Assembly: GCA_032260385.1 (NCBI GenBank) | Contig: JAVVEL010000007.1 | Span: 38,885 to 102,884 of the forward strand | Source of the DNA: UBA9300 sp032260385 | Lineage (GTDB): Bacteria > Bacteroidota > Bacteroidia > Bacteroidales > VadinHA17 | Reading direction: 5' to 3' | Length of the DNA stretch: 64,000 bases | Shown here: piece by piece, positions 37,457-45,751 of the stretch | How positions within the stretch are numbered: the stretch's first letter is position 1 | How the letters are laid out: every line of letters starts with the position of its first letter | The notes under the pieces: model-generated | Told to the model about the DNA's origin: nothing | Seen by the model: the letters and a program-made list of their open reading frames with translations, nothing else | Databases searched by the model: none | Translations under genes and position numbers: made by a program

Positions 37457-37930
37457 ATGAGTGAACAAATTATACCACTGGGCGAGAGGGAAGATAAACC
37501 ACTGGTAAGGGTTATTATAATTATATTCGGCATACTATGTATTTTCACTGCAGCGTGGTGGACGGTATTCCTTGTAAAATATCCTGATAACGAGAAAATT
37601 TTCTGGGCCGGCAGTATCTTCCTTTTTCTTTTTGGCATTTACCAGGTATATTCCGGACTGGGGTATGCAAAAAGATATGTAAAAAGGGAAAACGGTAATA
37701 TTAGCCTCAGGCAGAACAGCCTGCTTCCTGCAAAAAGGATGAGGGCTGACCAGATAAAGCAACTGGAAATAAGATCATATGATATGGTTCTCCATCGAAA
37801 TGATTTACCCGGGATAAGGGTAAAACTCGGGCTCAGGTACCCTGATCTGGGTCAAAAGGTAAGGGATTTCATAATTGACTGGGCTGAGGAAAACAATATT
37901 GATATTTTTTATAAAAACGATGCACTATGA
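37457..37930 (+). CDS. Small protein with two membrane segments, unrecognised
   Basis: I place the start at ATG 37457 (157 residues); the TTG at 37403 would add 18 residues with no support. After a polar start (SEQIIPLGEREDK) two hydrophobic helices follow (about 20-43 and 50-70), then a basic, soluble tail with AKRYVKRENGNISLRQNSL and GLRYPDLGQKVRDFII, which resembles a small PH-like or beta-strand region. No family is recognised. Its stop codon overlaps the ATG of the next gene (ATGA), so it is translationally coupled to an oxidoreductase of the Gfo/Idh/MocA type. Confidence 0.78.
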   Translation: MSEQIIPLGEREDKPLVRVIIIIFGILCIFTAAWWTVFLVKYPDNEKIFWAGSIFLFLFGIYQVYSGLGYAKRYVKRENGNISLRQNSLLPAKRMRADQIKQLEIRSYDMVLHRNDLPGIRVKLGLRYPDLGQKVRDFIIDWAEENNIDIFYKNDAL

Positions 37931-39108
37931 AACTTAAAATGGCGATGATTGGAGGAGGCATAGGCTCCTTCATTGGCCCCGTGCACCTTAAGGCCGCAAG
38001 AATGGACAATATGATAGAGCTCGTTGCCGGAGCATTCAGCAGCAATCACGACACTTCGCTCAGAAGCGGCATTGAATATGGTCTTGGCAAAGAAAGGATT
38101 TACGATGACTGGCAACTTATGCTCAAGATGGAAGCAAGCAGGCCTGATGAGAACCGTCCCGATTTTATTTGCATAGCTACCCCCAATCACCTTCATTTTA
38201 AACCGGCCATGGATGCAATAGCAGCAGGCTTCCATGTTGTGTGTGACAAACCACTGTGCCTGACTGTTGAAGAAGCAATTAAGCTCAGGGACGCACTTAG
38301 AGCCAGTAAAAAACTATTTTGCCTCACACACAACTATAGCGCTTATCCCATGATTAAAAAAGCGAGGGAAATGGTTCAGGATGGAGAACTGGGTACTATA
38401 CGAAAAGTAGTGGTCGAATATTTACAGGGATGGTTATCAGACAGGGAGGAAGAAAAAGGAAATAAGCAGGCTGAATGGAGGGCCGACCCGGCAAAGGCAG
38501 GTAATGCAGGCTGTATGGGAGACATAGGGACTCACGCCTTCCAGTTATCAGAATATATTACCGGCAAGAAGGTTGAAAAGCTTTACTCTCAACTTAACAC
38601 CTTTGTTGAAGGACGCCTCCTCGAAGATGACGGAAATGTAATATTGAATTTTGAAGATGGAATTAAAGGAAGCCTCATAGCCAGCCAGGTGGCCCTCGGC
38701 GAGGAGAATGCTTTCAGCATCAGGATATATGGTACAAAAGGAAGCCTTGGATGGAAACAGATGGAACCTAATAGTCTTGTTGTAAGATGGAAAGACCGAC
38801 CCATGCAAATATACAGGACAGGAACAGGTTTTGAAGCCATGGGGCACATCGCAGGCATCCATACCAGGCTCCCTGCAGGTCATCCTGAAGGCTTTATAGA
38901 GGCCTTCGCTAACCTGTACAGGAATTTTGCCATGCACCTGCAGTCATATAAAAAAGGTGAAAAGCACAATCCTGACTATGATTACCCGGGTATTGAAGAC
39001 GGGGTGAGGGGAATGCAGTTCCTCGAAGCCGTAGTCAGGTCTTCCAGGGATGAGAAATGGTTCAAGCTTCCTTCTAAAGGATATTTTCCAGGAGATAGTT
39101 CCTGCTAA
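37927..39108 (+). CDS. Gfo/Idh/MocA family oxidoreductase, cytoplasmic
   Basis: A 393-residue protein with no signal peptide: an NAD(P)-binding domain with MIGGGIGSFIGPVH and ATPNHLHFKPAM, then the catalytic-Lys tripeptide as D-K-P in VVCDKPLCLTVEEA, and a C-terminal domain with HNYSAYPMIKKAREM, GCMGDIGTHAFQLSEYITG and the C-terminal YPGIEDGVRGMQF. It overlaps the preceding small membrane protein gene by 4 bases. Its 3' end overlaps the convergent isomerase gene by 35 bases. As the only cytoplasmic member of this locus it may act on an imported, oxidised sugar. Confidence 0.9.
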   Translation: MKLKMAMIGGGIGSFIGPVHLKAARMDNMIELVAGAFSSNHDTSLRSGIEYGLGKERIYDDWQLMLKMEASRPDENRPDFICIATPNHLHFKPAMDAIAAGFHVVCDKPLCLTVEEAIKLRDALRASKKLFCLTHNYSAYPMIKKAREMVQDGELGTIRKVVVEYLQGWLSDREEEKGNKQAEWRADPAKAGNAGCMGDIGTHAFQLSEYITGKKVEKLYSQLNTFVEGRLLEDDGNVILNFEDGIKGSLIASQVALGEENAFSIRIYGTKGSLGWKQMEPNSLVVRWKDRPMQIYRTGTGFEAMGHIAGIHTRLPAGHPEGFIEAFANLYRNFAMHLQSYKKGEKHNPDYDYPGIEDGVRGMQFLEAVVRSSRDEKWFKLPSKGYFPGDSSC

Positions 39109-39937
39109 TTTCTATACTTTCAAAAGGTGTATGCGTTCTGCAGTCATCCTGCTCAACAAAGAAATATTTCATGCCAGCGCTTGCAGCCCTGGCAAATATG
39201 GGTTTAAAATCCATTGTCCCTTCACCCAGTGTGGCATCCTGTTTCTCTTCTGAAAGGTCTTTTACGTGCCAGAGTTCAAAACGGCCCGGATATTTCTCAA
39301 AGTATTCTATCGGGTTATTCCCCGATTTTGTTATCCATGCAAGATCGAGCTGGAAAGTCACCAGTGCCGGATCTGTATTATTCAGAAAAACATCATAGGG
39401 TATCAGTCCCTCTACGGTTTCAAACTCAACCGTGTGATTATGAAAGCCCAGTTTCATACCGTTTTCACGGCATTTCTCCCCTGCCATATTCATAAAATCA
39501 GCTGTCTTTTTCAGGGCATCAGCGCTATTCATCCAGGTATGGGGCAATGAAGGAATAACAAGGTATTTAAGACCTGCTTCAGCAGCTGCCCCAACCACTT
39601 CATCAAGATTATCCTTATTTAAACCATTGTGGCTGCTAATAAGTTCCATAGCCCTGCTTTCAACCATTTTTCTGAAATCAGCGGGTTTCTTACCATAGAA
39701 TTTACCATTGGCATAGTCTGCAGCTTCAAGCCAGTTATAACCTATTTCTGCTATTCTGTCAAGGCTTGCTTCTGCATTTTTATTCATATCATCCCTCACG
39801 GTATATAGGATAAGTCCCGTTTTTTTTACGCCCGGGGAGCATGCTAACGAAGGCACAACAACAACAGCGGTGGCTCCGGCAATTGTTGTTTTGATAAAGT
39901 TACGTCTTTTCATTTTATGAAGTTTTCGTTTAATCAT
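39074..39937 (-). CDS. Sugar phosphate isomerase/epimerase-like TIM-barrel protein, exported
   Basis: The 287-residue protein of the xylose-isomerase-like TIM-barrel family (AP endonuclease 2 superfamily) has a Tat-like/lipoprotein start (KRRNFIKTTIAGATAV, then SLACSPG). The metal-binding pattern is complete: His in GFHNHTVEFE, Asp in FQLDLAWI, His in LWHVKDLS and Glu in FFVEQDDC. The start at 39937 overlaps the stop of the upstream oxidoreductase gene as ATGA; ATG 39913 would be closer to the Tat motif. Members epimerise or isomerise sugars, and exported forms occur in 3-keto-sugar loci. The 3' end overlaps the opposite-strand gene by 35 bases. Confidence 0.87.
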   Translation of the reverse strand: MIKRKLHKMKRRNFIKTTIAGATAVVVVPSLACSPGVKKTGLILYTVRDDMNKNAEASLDRIAEIGYNWLEAADYANGKFYGKKPADFRKMVESRAMELISSHNGLNKDNLDEVVGAAAEAGLKYLVIPSLPHTWMNSADALKKTADFMNMAGEKCRENGMKLGFHNHTVEFETVEGLIPYDVFLNNTDPALVTFQLDLAWITKSGNNPIEYFEKYPGRFELWHVKDLSEEKQDATLGEGTMDFKPIFARAASAGMKYFFVEQDDCRTHTPFESIEISRNYLLENIL

Positions 39938-41502
39938 ATTATTTTCTCATTTTCTCTGTCCCACTGCACTTTACGTCCTTCCCTGAAAGCTATTGTTCCC
40001 ATATGTGCGGTAATGGCTTCATGGAAGCCCTGCTCAATATTACAGGACGGGGTCTCCCCTGTCCTGATACAGTTCAGCCATTCCCTTACGTGAAGATGCG
40101 TTGTGTCAATTCTTTTGCCTCCCCTGTAGGTATAGAGCAATCCGCGACCGGCAAAATATTGTTCTGTTGCAGAGGTAACCGCATCAATGTTCTTTCTTCC
40201 CGGGACATATGACAGTATTGGTATTGACGGGTCAATTATTCCCTTAGCAATTTTCTCCCTGTAACGCGTTGAATCAGTATCGGCATAAACGCTTATTGAA
40301 TTGCTCACTTCCATATAGCCGTCATGTCCCATAATAATTTTACCCCTGGATTTACTGTTTGCAAGGGTGGCGCTGTACATCATTGCCAGGTCATATTCAT
40401 CAAATTCGAACACCGTATGCAGGACATCGGGTACTGTACGTCCATCCTTAAAATGGTAGATTCCCCCCGATGACACTGCTGTATCTGGTATTCCCAGGCC
40501 AAGGATCTGGTTCATGGCGTCATATTCATGTGTCAGCAGGTCTCCTGACAGCCCGGTACTGTAATCCCACCAGCACCTCCACCTGAAAAAGCGCTCCAGA
40601 CTGAAGTCGTGCCATGGTGCCTGCCCTATAAACTTTTGCCAGTCAATGGTTTCAGGATTTGCTTCAGGGTGAATGGGGTAGACCCAGGCACCGTTAGGGG
40701 TATTCCTGTTAGTAGTTACTTCAATCAGGTTAACACTGCCGATAACATTATTATCAATAAGATCCCTGGCTTTATTATAAGCATCAGTCTGCCTTCCCTG
40801 GTGGCCGAGCTGGAAGACCACACCTGTTTCCCTGATGGCCCTGCGCAGTTCGTATGTTTCTTCCACTGACCAGCTCATGGGCTTCTCGCAGTAAATATGC
40901 TTACCTGCCCTTGCCGCCTCTATTGCCATTGGTGCATGCCAGTGGTCGGGTGTGGCAATAATTACCGCATCAACATTTTTATCTGCAAGAAGGTCACGGT
41001 AATCATTATATATAAGCGGCATGTCGCCGAAGCTGACATCCGTCCCTTTACGTTCAATATTTGCGCACGTCTCACGTGCTTTCAGGGCATATACGGTAAA
41101 TATATCACATACGGCTGTTACCTCAACATTAAGATCATCCTGCTCTAAAAACTCCTGGTATCGTGTATCGGCACTGTTGGCAGCAGCATCTTTTTTCATT
41201 GCCTCAACAGTTTCAGGGTGGAGAAAGCCCGCCGCTTTTGCAATCTGGGGTCCCCTTATGCCAAAGCCGATAAGCCCCAGTCTTATCTTTTCACCGGCAA
41301 GGGGCTTATCATTTATTTCCGGTTCATCATCCGAGAGGTTAATATTCTCCAGGATACTGTTCCTGAGCTGGCGGGTATGCTTCCTTTTCCTGTAATAAGC
41401 AAAAGCAAAAGCTCCCAGGACGGGTACTGTAGCCAGGCCTTTAACAACATCACGCCTGCTTATCCCGGACGATCCATCATTTTTATCAGTGATTTCGCTC
41501 AT
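39934..41502 (-). CDS. Gfo/Idh/MocA family oxidoreductase with long N-terminus, Tat-exported
   Basis: A 522-residue protein with a Tat-type leader (SRRDVVKGLATVPVLGAFAFAYY) and a basic stretch, then the NAD(P)-binding domain LGLIGFGIRGPQI, ATPDHWHAPMA and HIYCEKPMSWSVEE with an intact E-K-P. The region WRCWWDYSTGLSGDLLTHEYDAM is typical of the exported, glycoside-acting branch. It is the middle gene of a three-gene minus-strand operon (DoxX, this gene, TIM barrel). Compared with the member at 35841 it has an extra 20 residues before the Rossmann fold. Confidence 0.9.
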   Translation of the reverse strand: MSEITDKNDGSSGISRRDVVKGLATVPVLGAFAFAYYRKRKHTRQLRNSILENINLSDDEPEINDKPLAGEKIRLGLIGFGIRGPQIAKAAGFLHPETVEAMKKDAAANSADTRYQEFLEQDDLNVEVTAVCDIFTVYALKARETCANIERKGTDVSFGDMPLIYNDYRDLLADKNVDAVIIATPDHWHAPMAIEAARAGKHIYCEKPMSWSVEETYELRRAIRETGVVFQLGHQGRQTDAYNKARDLIDNNVIGSVNLIEVTTNRNTPNGAWVYPIHPEANPETIDWQKFIGQAPWHDFSLERFFRWRCWWDYSTGLSGDLLTHEYDAMNQILGLGIPDTAVSSGGIYHFKDGRTVPDVLHTVFEFDEYDLAMMYSATLANSKSRGKIIMGHDGYMEVSNSISVYADTDSTRYREKIAKGIIDPSIPILSYVPGRKNIDAVTSATEQYFAGRGLLYTYRGGKRIDTTHLHVREWLNCIRTGETPSCNIEQGFHEAITAHMGTIAFREGRKVQWDRENEKII

Positions 41503-41511
41503 ATTTTATAT

Positions 41512-41991
41512 TTACTTTCTCTTAAGAATAAACCTGTCCAGACCAATTTGTCTCCCTGTGGGGAAGCCCAGCAATACAGCAAGGGCTGCCATTTCTATCA
41601 GGTTCTTGTTCACCCACAGGTAAGATCCTTCGGAAGGTACCGAAAAAGTGTAGCCAACCATTGGGGGATGGGACAGGTAATACATCCCCAGCAATATTAT
41701 TCCTGCTATTATGGAAATTCTTGAAAACAAGCCCAGCATTAAACCAAGGCCTATTAGTATCAGTCCCCAGATATTAAGAAAGTCCACCACTTTCAGAACA
41801 TCGGGATTTGAGGCCAGGGATTGAAAGAATGATGATAAAAATCCTTCTGAATCAAGCAGGAAAGCCACTGAAGACCAATCAGGATTTACCAGTTTTGATA
41901 TCCCTTCATATAAGAAATGCCATCCTATCAAGACGCGCAGCACTACCAGCAGGGTAAGCTGACTGTTGCTGTAATTTATCTTATCTGCCAT
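41512..41991 (-). CDS. DoxX family membrane protein
   Basis: The 159-residue protein has four hydrophobic helices and the DoxX opening VLRVLIGWHFLYEGISKL, followed by IWGLILIGLGLMLGL and a C-terminal helix pair. DoxX/DoxD proteins are often quinone-linked and accept electrons from an exported oxidation. Here it leads the operon with an exported Gfo/Idh/MocA enzyme and an isomerase-like barrel, which suggests that it could help dispose of electrons from sugar oxidation; this is inference. The oxidoreductase gene starts 9 bases after its stop. Confidence 0.88.
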   Translation of the reverse strand: MADKINYSNSQLTLLVVLRVLIGWHFLYEGISKLVNPDWSSVAFLLDSEGFLSSFFQSLASNPDVLKVVDFLNIWGLILIGLGLMLGLFSRISIIAGIILLGMYYLSHPPMVGYTFSVPSEGSYLWVNKNLIEMAALAVLLGFPTGRQIGLDRFILKRK

Positions 41992-42103
41992 TTAACGTAG
42001 TTCTCGTAAAATAATGAATAAAGGGCAAATTTATTACTTCTGGCGGATTGAGCAAAACTGCATTCCTATATAATTCATTAACTTTATGAAAAATTAACAC
42101 TGC

Positions 42104-43114
42104 ATGAAAGCCGCCTACTTTATTCCGCTTGAAGAAAAAATGATAAGATGCACGCTTTGCCCGCACAACTGTCTCCTCAAACCCTCAGAAACAGGCATAT
42201 GCAAGGTAAGGCATAACATTGACGGTACCATGCAAACCGATGTGTATGAAAATGTCTCGGCTCTCGCTCTTGATCCCATTGAAAAAAAACCTCTCTACCA
42301 TTTCCATCCGGGTAAACAGATATTGTCAGTAGGATCGTTTGGCTGTAATATGAAATGCGTTTTCTGCCAGAATTATGAAATATCGCAGCCCTCAGTCAGT
42401 ATTATGAACAAAAGGAAGAATCATCTCCCCTCCTCACAGATAATATATGAAGCAAAACAAATAAGTTCCAATATAGGTCTTGCCTTCACATATAATGAAC
42501 CAGTTGTATGGTATGAATTCATGCTGGAGATGGCCGCAGATGCCAAAAAATCAGGACTTTCAACAGTGATGGTAAGCAACGGCTACATCAACAGGGCACC
42601 CTTGCAGGATCTTATCGGATATATTGATGCCTTTAATATTGACCTGAAGGCTTTCACCAATGATTTTTACAGGAAGTATACAGGATCAGGATTAAAACCG
42701 GTGTTGAATACTCTCAAAGATATTCATTCGGGCGGGAAGCATCTTGAGATCACCTTCCTTGTCATTCCGGATTATAACGATAAGCGCGAAGAATTCAGGG
42801 CTTGCATAAGCTGGATAAATGATAACCTGGGTCCCGATGTTGTGCTTCACCTGAGCAGGTATTTCCCGAACTATAATTTTTCTGCACCCCCTACCCCTTC
42901 ATCCACCTTAAAAGAACTCTTTTACATAGCCAGGGAGAAACTGAATTTTGTATATCCGGGTAATATAAACATCCCCGGTATAATGGATACCGTATGTCCC
43001 GATTGCGGATCAGTCATTACAAGCCGGAGTGCTTACCGGATAAAACACCTTAACACTGAAGATGGCAGCTGCTCAAAATGCGGTAGAATGATCTATCGCC
43101 ATTTCAGTCCCTGA
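42104..43114 (+). CDS. amrS: AmmeMemoRadiSam radical SAM enzyme AmrS
   Basis: A 336-residue radical SAM protein of the AmrS group. It begins with a CTLCPHNCLL cysteine segment, has the cluster motif Cys81-x3-Cys85-x2-Cys88 (GCNMKCVFCQN), then YNEPVVWYEF, NGYINRAPL and NIDLKAFTNDFY, and ends in a second cysteine group (CPDCGSVITSRS and CSKCGRM). Genomes usually link AmrS to the Memo and AMMECR1 proteins; none is encoded here. The substrate of this system is not known. It diverges from the DoxX operon and ends 10 bases inside a convergent small gene. Confidence 0.92.
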   Translation: MKAAYFIPLEEKMIRCTLCPHNCLLKPSETGICKVRHNIDGTMQTDVYENVSALALDPIEKKPLYHFHPGKQILSVGSFGCNMKCVFCQNYEISQPSVSIMNKRKNHLPSSQIIYEAKQISSNIGLAFTYNEPVVWYEFMLEMAADAKKSGLSTVMVSNGYINRAPLQDLIGYIDAFNIDLKAFTNDFYRKYTGSGLKPVLNTLKDIHSGGKHLEITFLVIPDYNDKREEFRACISWINDNLGPDVVLHLSRYFPNYNFSAPPTPSSTLKELFYIAREKLNFVYPGNINIPGIMDTVCPDCGSVITSRSAYRIKHLNTEDGSCSKCGRMIYRHFSP

Positions 43115-43394
43115 CCACCTTGCTTATCCTTGTAAATAAGCCATCAACGCCTCCAATAAGATCCTTACGGAGACTGCGATAATATTCCCTCACTTCACCG
43201 GCATTTCCCTTATCACCCCTGTACCTTGCTTTTGCAAACATTTCATTTCTTAATACAACAGCATCTGCCACAATCTCAGCCAGCTGATCCGACACCTTTT
43301 CCTCCTGGTTTACACTCATTGCTGCAAAACAATCTGAAATTACCTCATAAACCAGGTAATCAATGTCCTTTTTTAAATCCCTTATATTGGCCAT
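43104..43394 (-). CDS. Small conserved protein, unrecognised
   Basis: A 96-residue all-helical, acidic protein without signal peptide or membrane segment: NIRDLKKDIDYLVYEVISDC, then EEKVSDQLAEIVADAVVLRNE and a basic C-terminal part (EYYRSLRKDLIGG). I recognise no domain. It is the gene after the class IV aminotransferase, 31 bases away on the same strand, and may be co-transcribed with it. Its 3' end overlaps amrS by 11 bases, which favours a real gene that has been kept compact. Confidence 0.72.
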   Translation of the reverse strand: MANIRDLKKDIDYLVYEVISDCFAAMSVNQEEKVSDQLAEIVADAVVLRNEMFAKARYRGDKGNAGEVREYYRSLRKDLIGGVDGLFTRISKVVRD

Positions 43395-43425
43395 CTTTTA
43401 TTTTTATTACTGCTATTAAAAATAT

Positions 43426-44259
43426 TTATCTGTATTTGTTTTCAAATTCTTTCATGTAATCATAAATCAACTGCATATACCTGTCGGCCACAAGCTGCAT
43501 AGTTACATTTTCAGCATTGAATTTATAAGTGTCTATCTCACTGAAAGGCAGAACATTTGGAGATGTGCCGGTCATATATACTGAATCCACCCTTCCCAGC
43601 TCGCCAACATGGAGACAGCGGTAATCGACCTTAATATCCTCGTCCCTGCAAATATCCAATAGCTTTTTTCTGGTTATCCCCCCCAGGACACAGTCATCAG
43701 GTGCCGTTATTATCTTTCCTTCCTTTAAAAAAAATATATTTGACCTGCTTCCCTCGGTAATGCATCCGGCACGGTTTACAAGGAGAGCCTCATAGGCATT
43801 GTAAGTTATCAGCTCATGATAAATTGAAGATCTCAGTTTATGGTTAAAAATTTTGGCAACCGGATTAGATCTCTCAGCATAATAAAGAAGTCCCCTGACC
43901 CCCTTCTCGTACATTTCTGAATCAGGATAGCGGGCGTCAATGTAATAAATGAGGTATCCGGTGTATGTTTTTGAATATTTCAGGCTCACCTTGATATTTC
44001 CATCTGGTATGCTGCTTAGATCTATCAGTCTCATTAGCTGTTCCCTGAGCCGGTCATAGGACAGGAATAATTCTTTACCACTATAGGATGCACTGTTTTC
44101 AAGCCGTTCAAAATGATCAAACAGGAATAAGGGAATATTCTTTCTTATTCTTATTACTTCATAAATAACATCGTCTTCAAATACTTTACCAAGGTCGAAC
44201 TCAGACCTGTCACGGATATTTCCATTCTCAATAAAAATCCTGCTGTAACACTCACTCAT
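43426..44259 (-). CDS. Class IV aminotransferase (branched-chain aminotransferase / ADC lyase-like)
   Basis: A 277-residue PLP enzyme of aminotransferase class IV. The PLP Lys is expected in IFNHKLRSSIYHE (the usual K-x-x-N-Y region), and ITEGSRSNIFFLKEG and CVLGGITRKKLLDIC are the other class IV signatures. The N-terminal FDLGKVFEDDVIYEVIRI and FDHFERLENSASY agree with this fold. The family includes branched-chain and D-amino acid aminotransferases and 4-amino-4-deoxychorismate lyase; the active-site residues do not decide among them by eye. It precedes the small helical protein gene. It is followed by a 96-residue partner of unknown function. Confidence 0.85.
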   Translation of the reverse strand: MSECYSRIFIENGNIRDRSEFDLGKVFEDDVIYEVIRIRKNIPLFLFDHFERLENSASYSGKELFLSYDRLREQLMRLIDLSSIPDGNIKVSLKYSKTYTGYLIYYIDARYPDSEMYEKGVRGLLYYAERSNPVAKIFNHKLRSSIYHELITYNAYEALLVNRAGCITEGSRSNIFFLKEGKIITAPDDCVLGGITRKKLLDICRDEDIKVDYRCLHVGELGRVDSVYMTGTSPNVLPFSEIDTYKFNAENVTMQLVADRYMQLIYDYMKEFENKYR

Positions 44260-44344
44260 AATCCTGCATATTGAAATATAAAAATAACAACTTATTTTCA
44301 GCAGGACTCAAAAACTGCATATATTAGCATTTATTTTTAAGGCA

Positions 44345-45712
44345 TTGTATGCTATTGTTGACATAGAAACCACCGGAGGAAGTCCCAGGAATGAGAGGAT
44401 CACAGAAATAGCCATATTTATATATGACGGTGAGAAAATAACTGACAAATTCTGCAGCCTGGTTAACCCTGAAAGGAATATACCATATTATATAACCAAT
44501 CTCACCGGCATAAGCAATGAGATGGTTGAAGATGCACCCAGGTTTTATGAAATAGCAAAAGATATAGTTGAAATCACCGAAGGGAAAACCCTTGTTGCCC
44601 ACAATGCAAAATTTGACTATTCCTTCATACGGCAGGAATTCAAAAACCTTGGCTACAGTTACAGCAGAAACCTGCTTGACACTATCAGCCTCAGTCGCAG
44701 ATTATTCCCCGGCTACGGCTCGTATTCACTTGGCAACATTTGCAGGGAACTCGGCATAGAAATAAACAACAGGCACAGGGCCTCCGGTGATGCCCTGGCA
44801 ACGGTGAAGTTGTTTGAATTGTTGCTCAGGGCAGATGAAGACTCATATAATCCGGGCATAATACTTAACAGTAAAACTGCAAAGCTTCATCCTTCACTTA
44901 ATAATGAGAAACTCGACAGGCTTCCCGGGGAAGCCGGTGTATACTACTTCTACAACAGCAACAAAGATCTGATATACATAGGAAAAAGCAAGAATATTCG
45001 TCAGAGGGTTATGAGCCACCTTTCGAACAACAGCTCAAAAAGAGCAATGCAAATGCGTGATGAGATAGCGGATATTGATTATGAGCTTACAGGCAATGAG
45101 CTCATTGCTCTCTTAAAAGAATCAGAAGAAATAAAAAGGAATAAACCCCTGTATAACAGGGCTCAGAGGAGGACATCGTATACCTGGGGTATTGTCTCTA
45201 AACGGGATAAAAAGGCTTATATAAGATTTGAAATAATTAATATAAAGGATAATAAGGCTCATCCCCTGTCTGTATTTACTTCTAAAGAAGGCGCGAGGTC
45301 AAAAATGAACATGCTTGTAAACAAATATGAATTGTGCCAGCAGCTGTGCGGGCTCTATAAATCATCCGGGGGATGTTTTCACAGGCAGGTAGGCATATGC
45401 CGGGGTGCCTGTACCGGAGAAGAAAATGCAGCTTCTTATAACATGAGGGCCCAGAAAGCCCTTGATGAATTTGTTTTCAGCCGCGACAACTTTTTCATCA
45501 TTGAACAAGGACGCAGTGAAGAGGAAAAATCAGCCATTAAGATCATTAACGGGCAATATGCCGGTTATGGTTTTTTTGATATCAATGAAGTTGGCTTTGG
45601 ACTCGGGGCCATTCATGAAAACATAAAACCGGCAGTTGACAATAACGACATACAAATAATACTGAAAGTCTACCTGAAAAATAATAAGGAAGCAAGGATA
45701 ATCAGGTTCTGA
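44345..45712 (+). CDS. DEDDh exonuclease fused to GIY-YIG endonuclease domain
   Basis: A 455-residue two-nuclease fusion. Residues 1-165 are a DnaQ-type DEDDh 3'-5' exonuclease: AIVDIETTGG, AHNAKFDYSFIRQEF and HRASGDALATVKLFELL. Residues 195-275 are a UvrC-type GIY-YIG domain: AGVYYFYNSNKDLIYIGKSKNIRQRV. The C-terminal part has four cysteines (335, 344, 352, 356) with GLYKSSGGCFHRQVGICRG; their last two spacings (8 and 4) equal those of the UvrC cluster cysteines. The start is TTG 44345, because the reading begins YAIVDIETTGG and the nearby ATG at 44349 is out of frame. A repair role like that of Cho is likely. Confidence 0.92.
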   Translation: MYAIVDIETTGGSPRNERITEIAIFIYDGEKITDKFCSLVNPERNIPYYITNLTGISNEMVEDAPRFYEIAKDIVEITEGKTLVAHNAKFDYSFIRQEFKNLGYSYSRNLLDTISLSRRLFPGYGSYSLGNICRELGIEINNRHRASGDALATVKLFELLLRADEDSYNPGIILNSKTAKLHPSLNNEKLDRLPGEAGVYYFYNSNKDLIYIGKSKNIRQRVMSHLSNNSSKRAMQMRDEIADIDYELTGNELIALLKESEEIKRNKPLYNRAQRRTSYTWGIVSKRDKKAYIRFEIINIKDNKAHPLSVFTSKEGARSKMNMLVNKYELCQQLCGLYKSSGGCFHRQVGICRGACTGEENAASYNMRAQKALDEFVFSRDNFFIIEQGRSEEEKSAIKIINGQYAGYGFFDINEVGFGLGAIHENIKPAVDNNDIQIILKVYLKNNKEARIIRF

Positions 45713-45751
45713 TATTTATTATATTAAAACACACAAAATATATAAGCTCTT

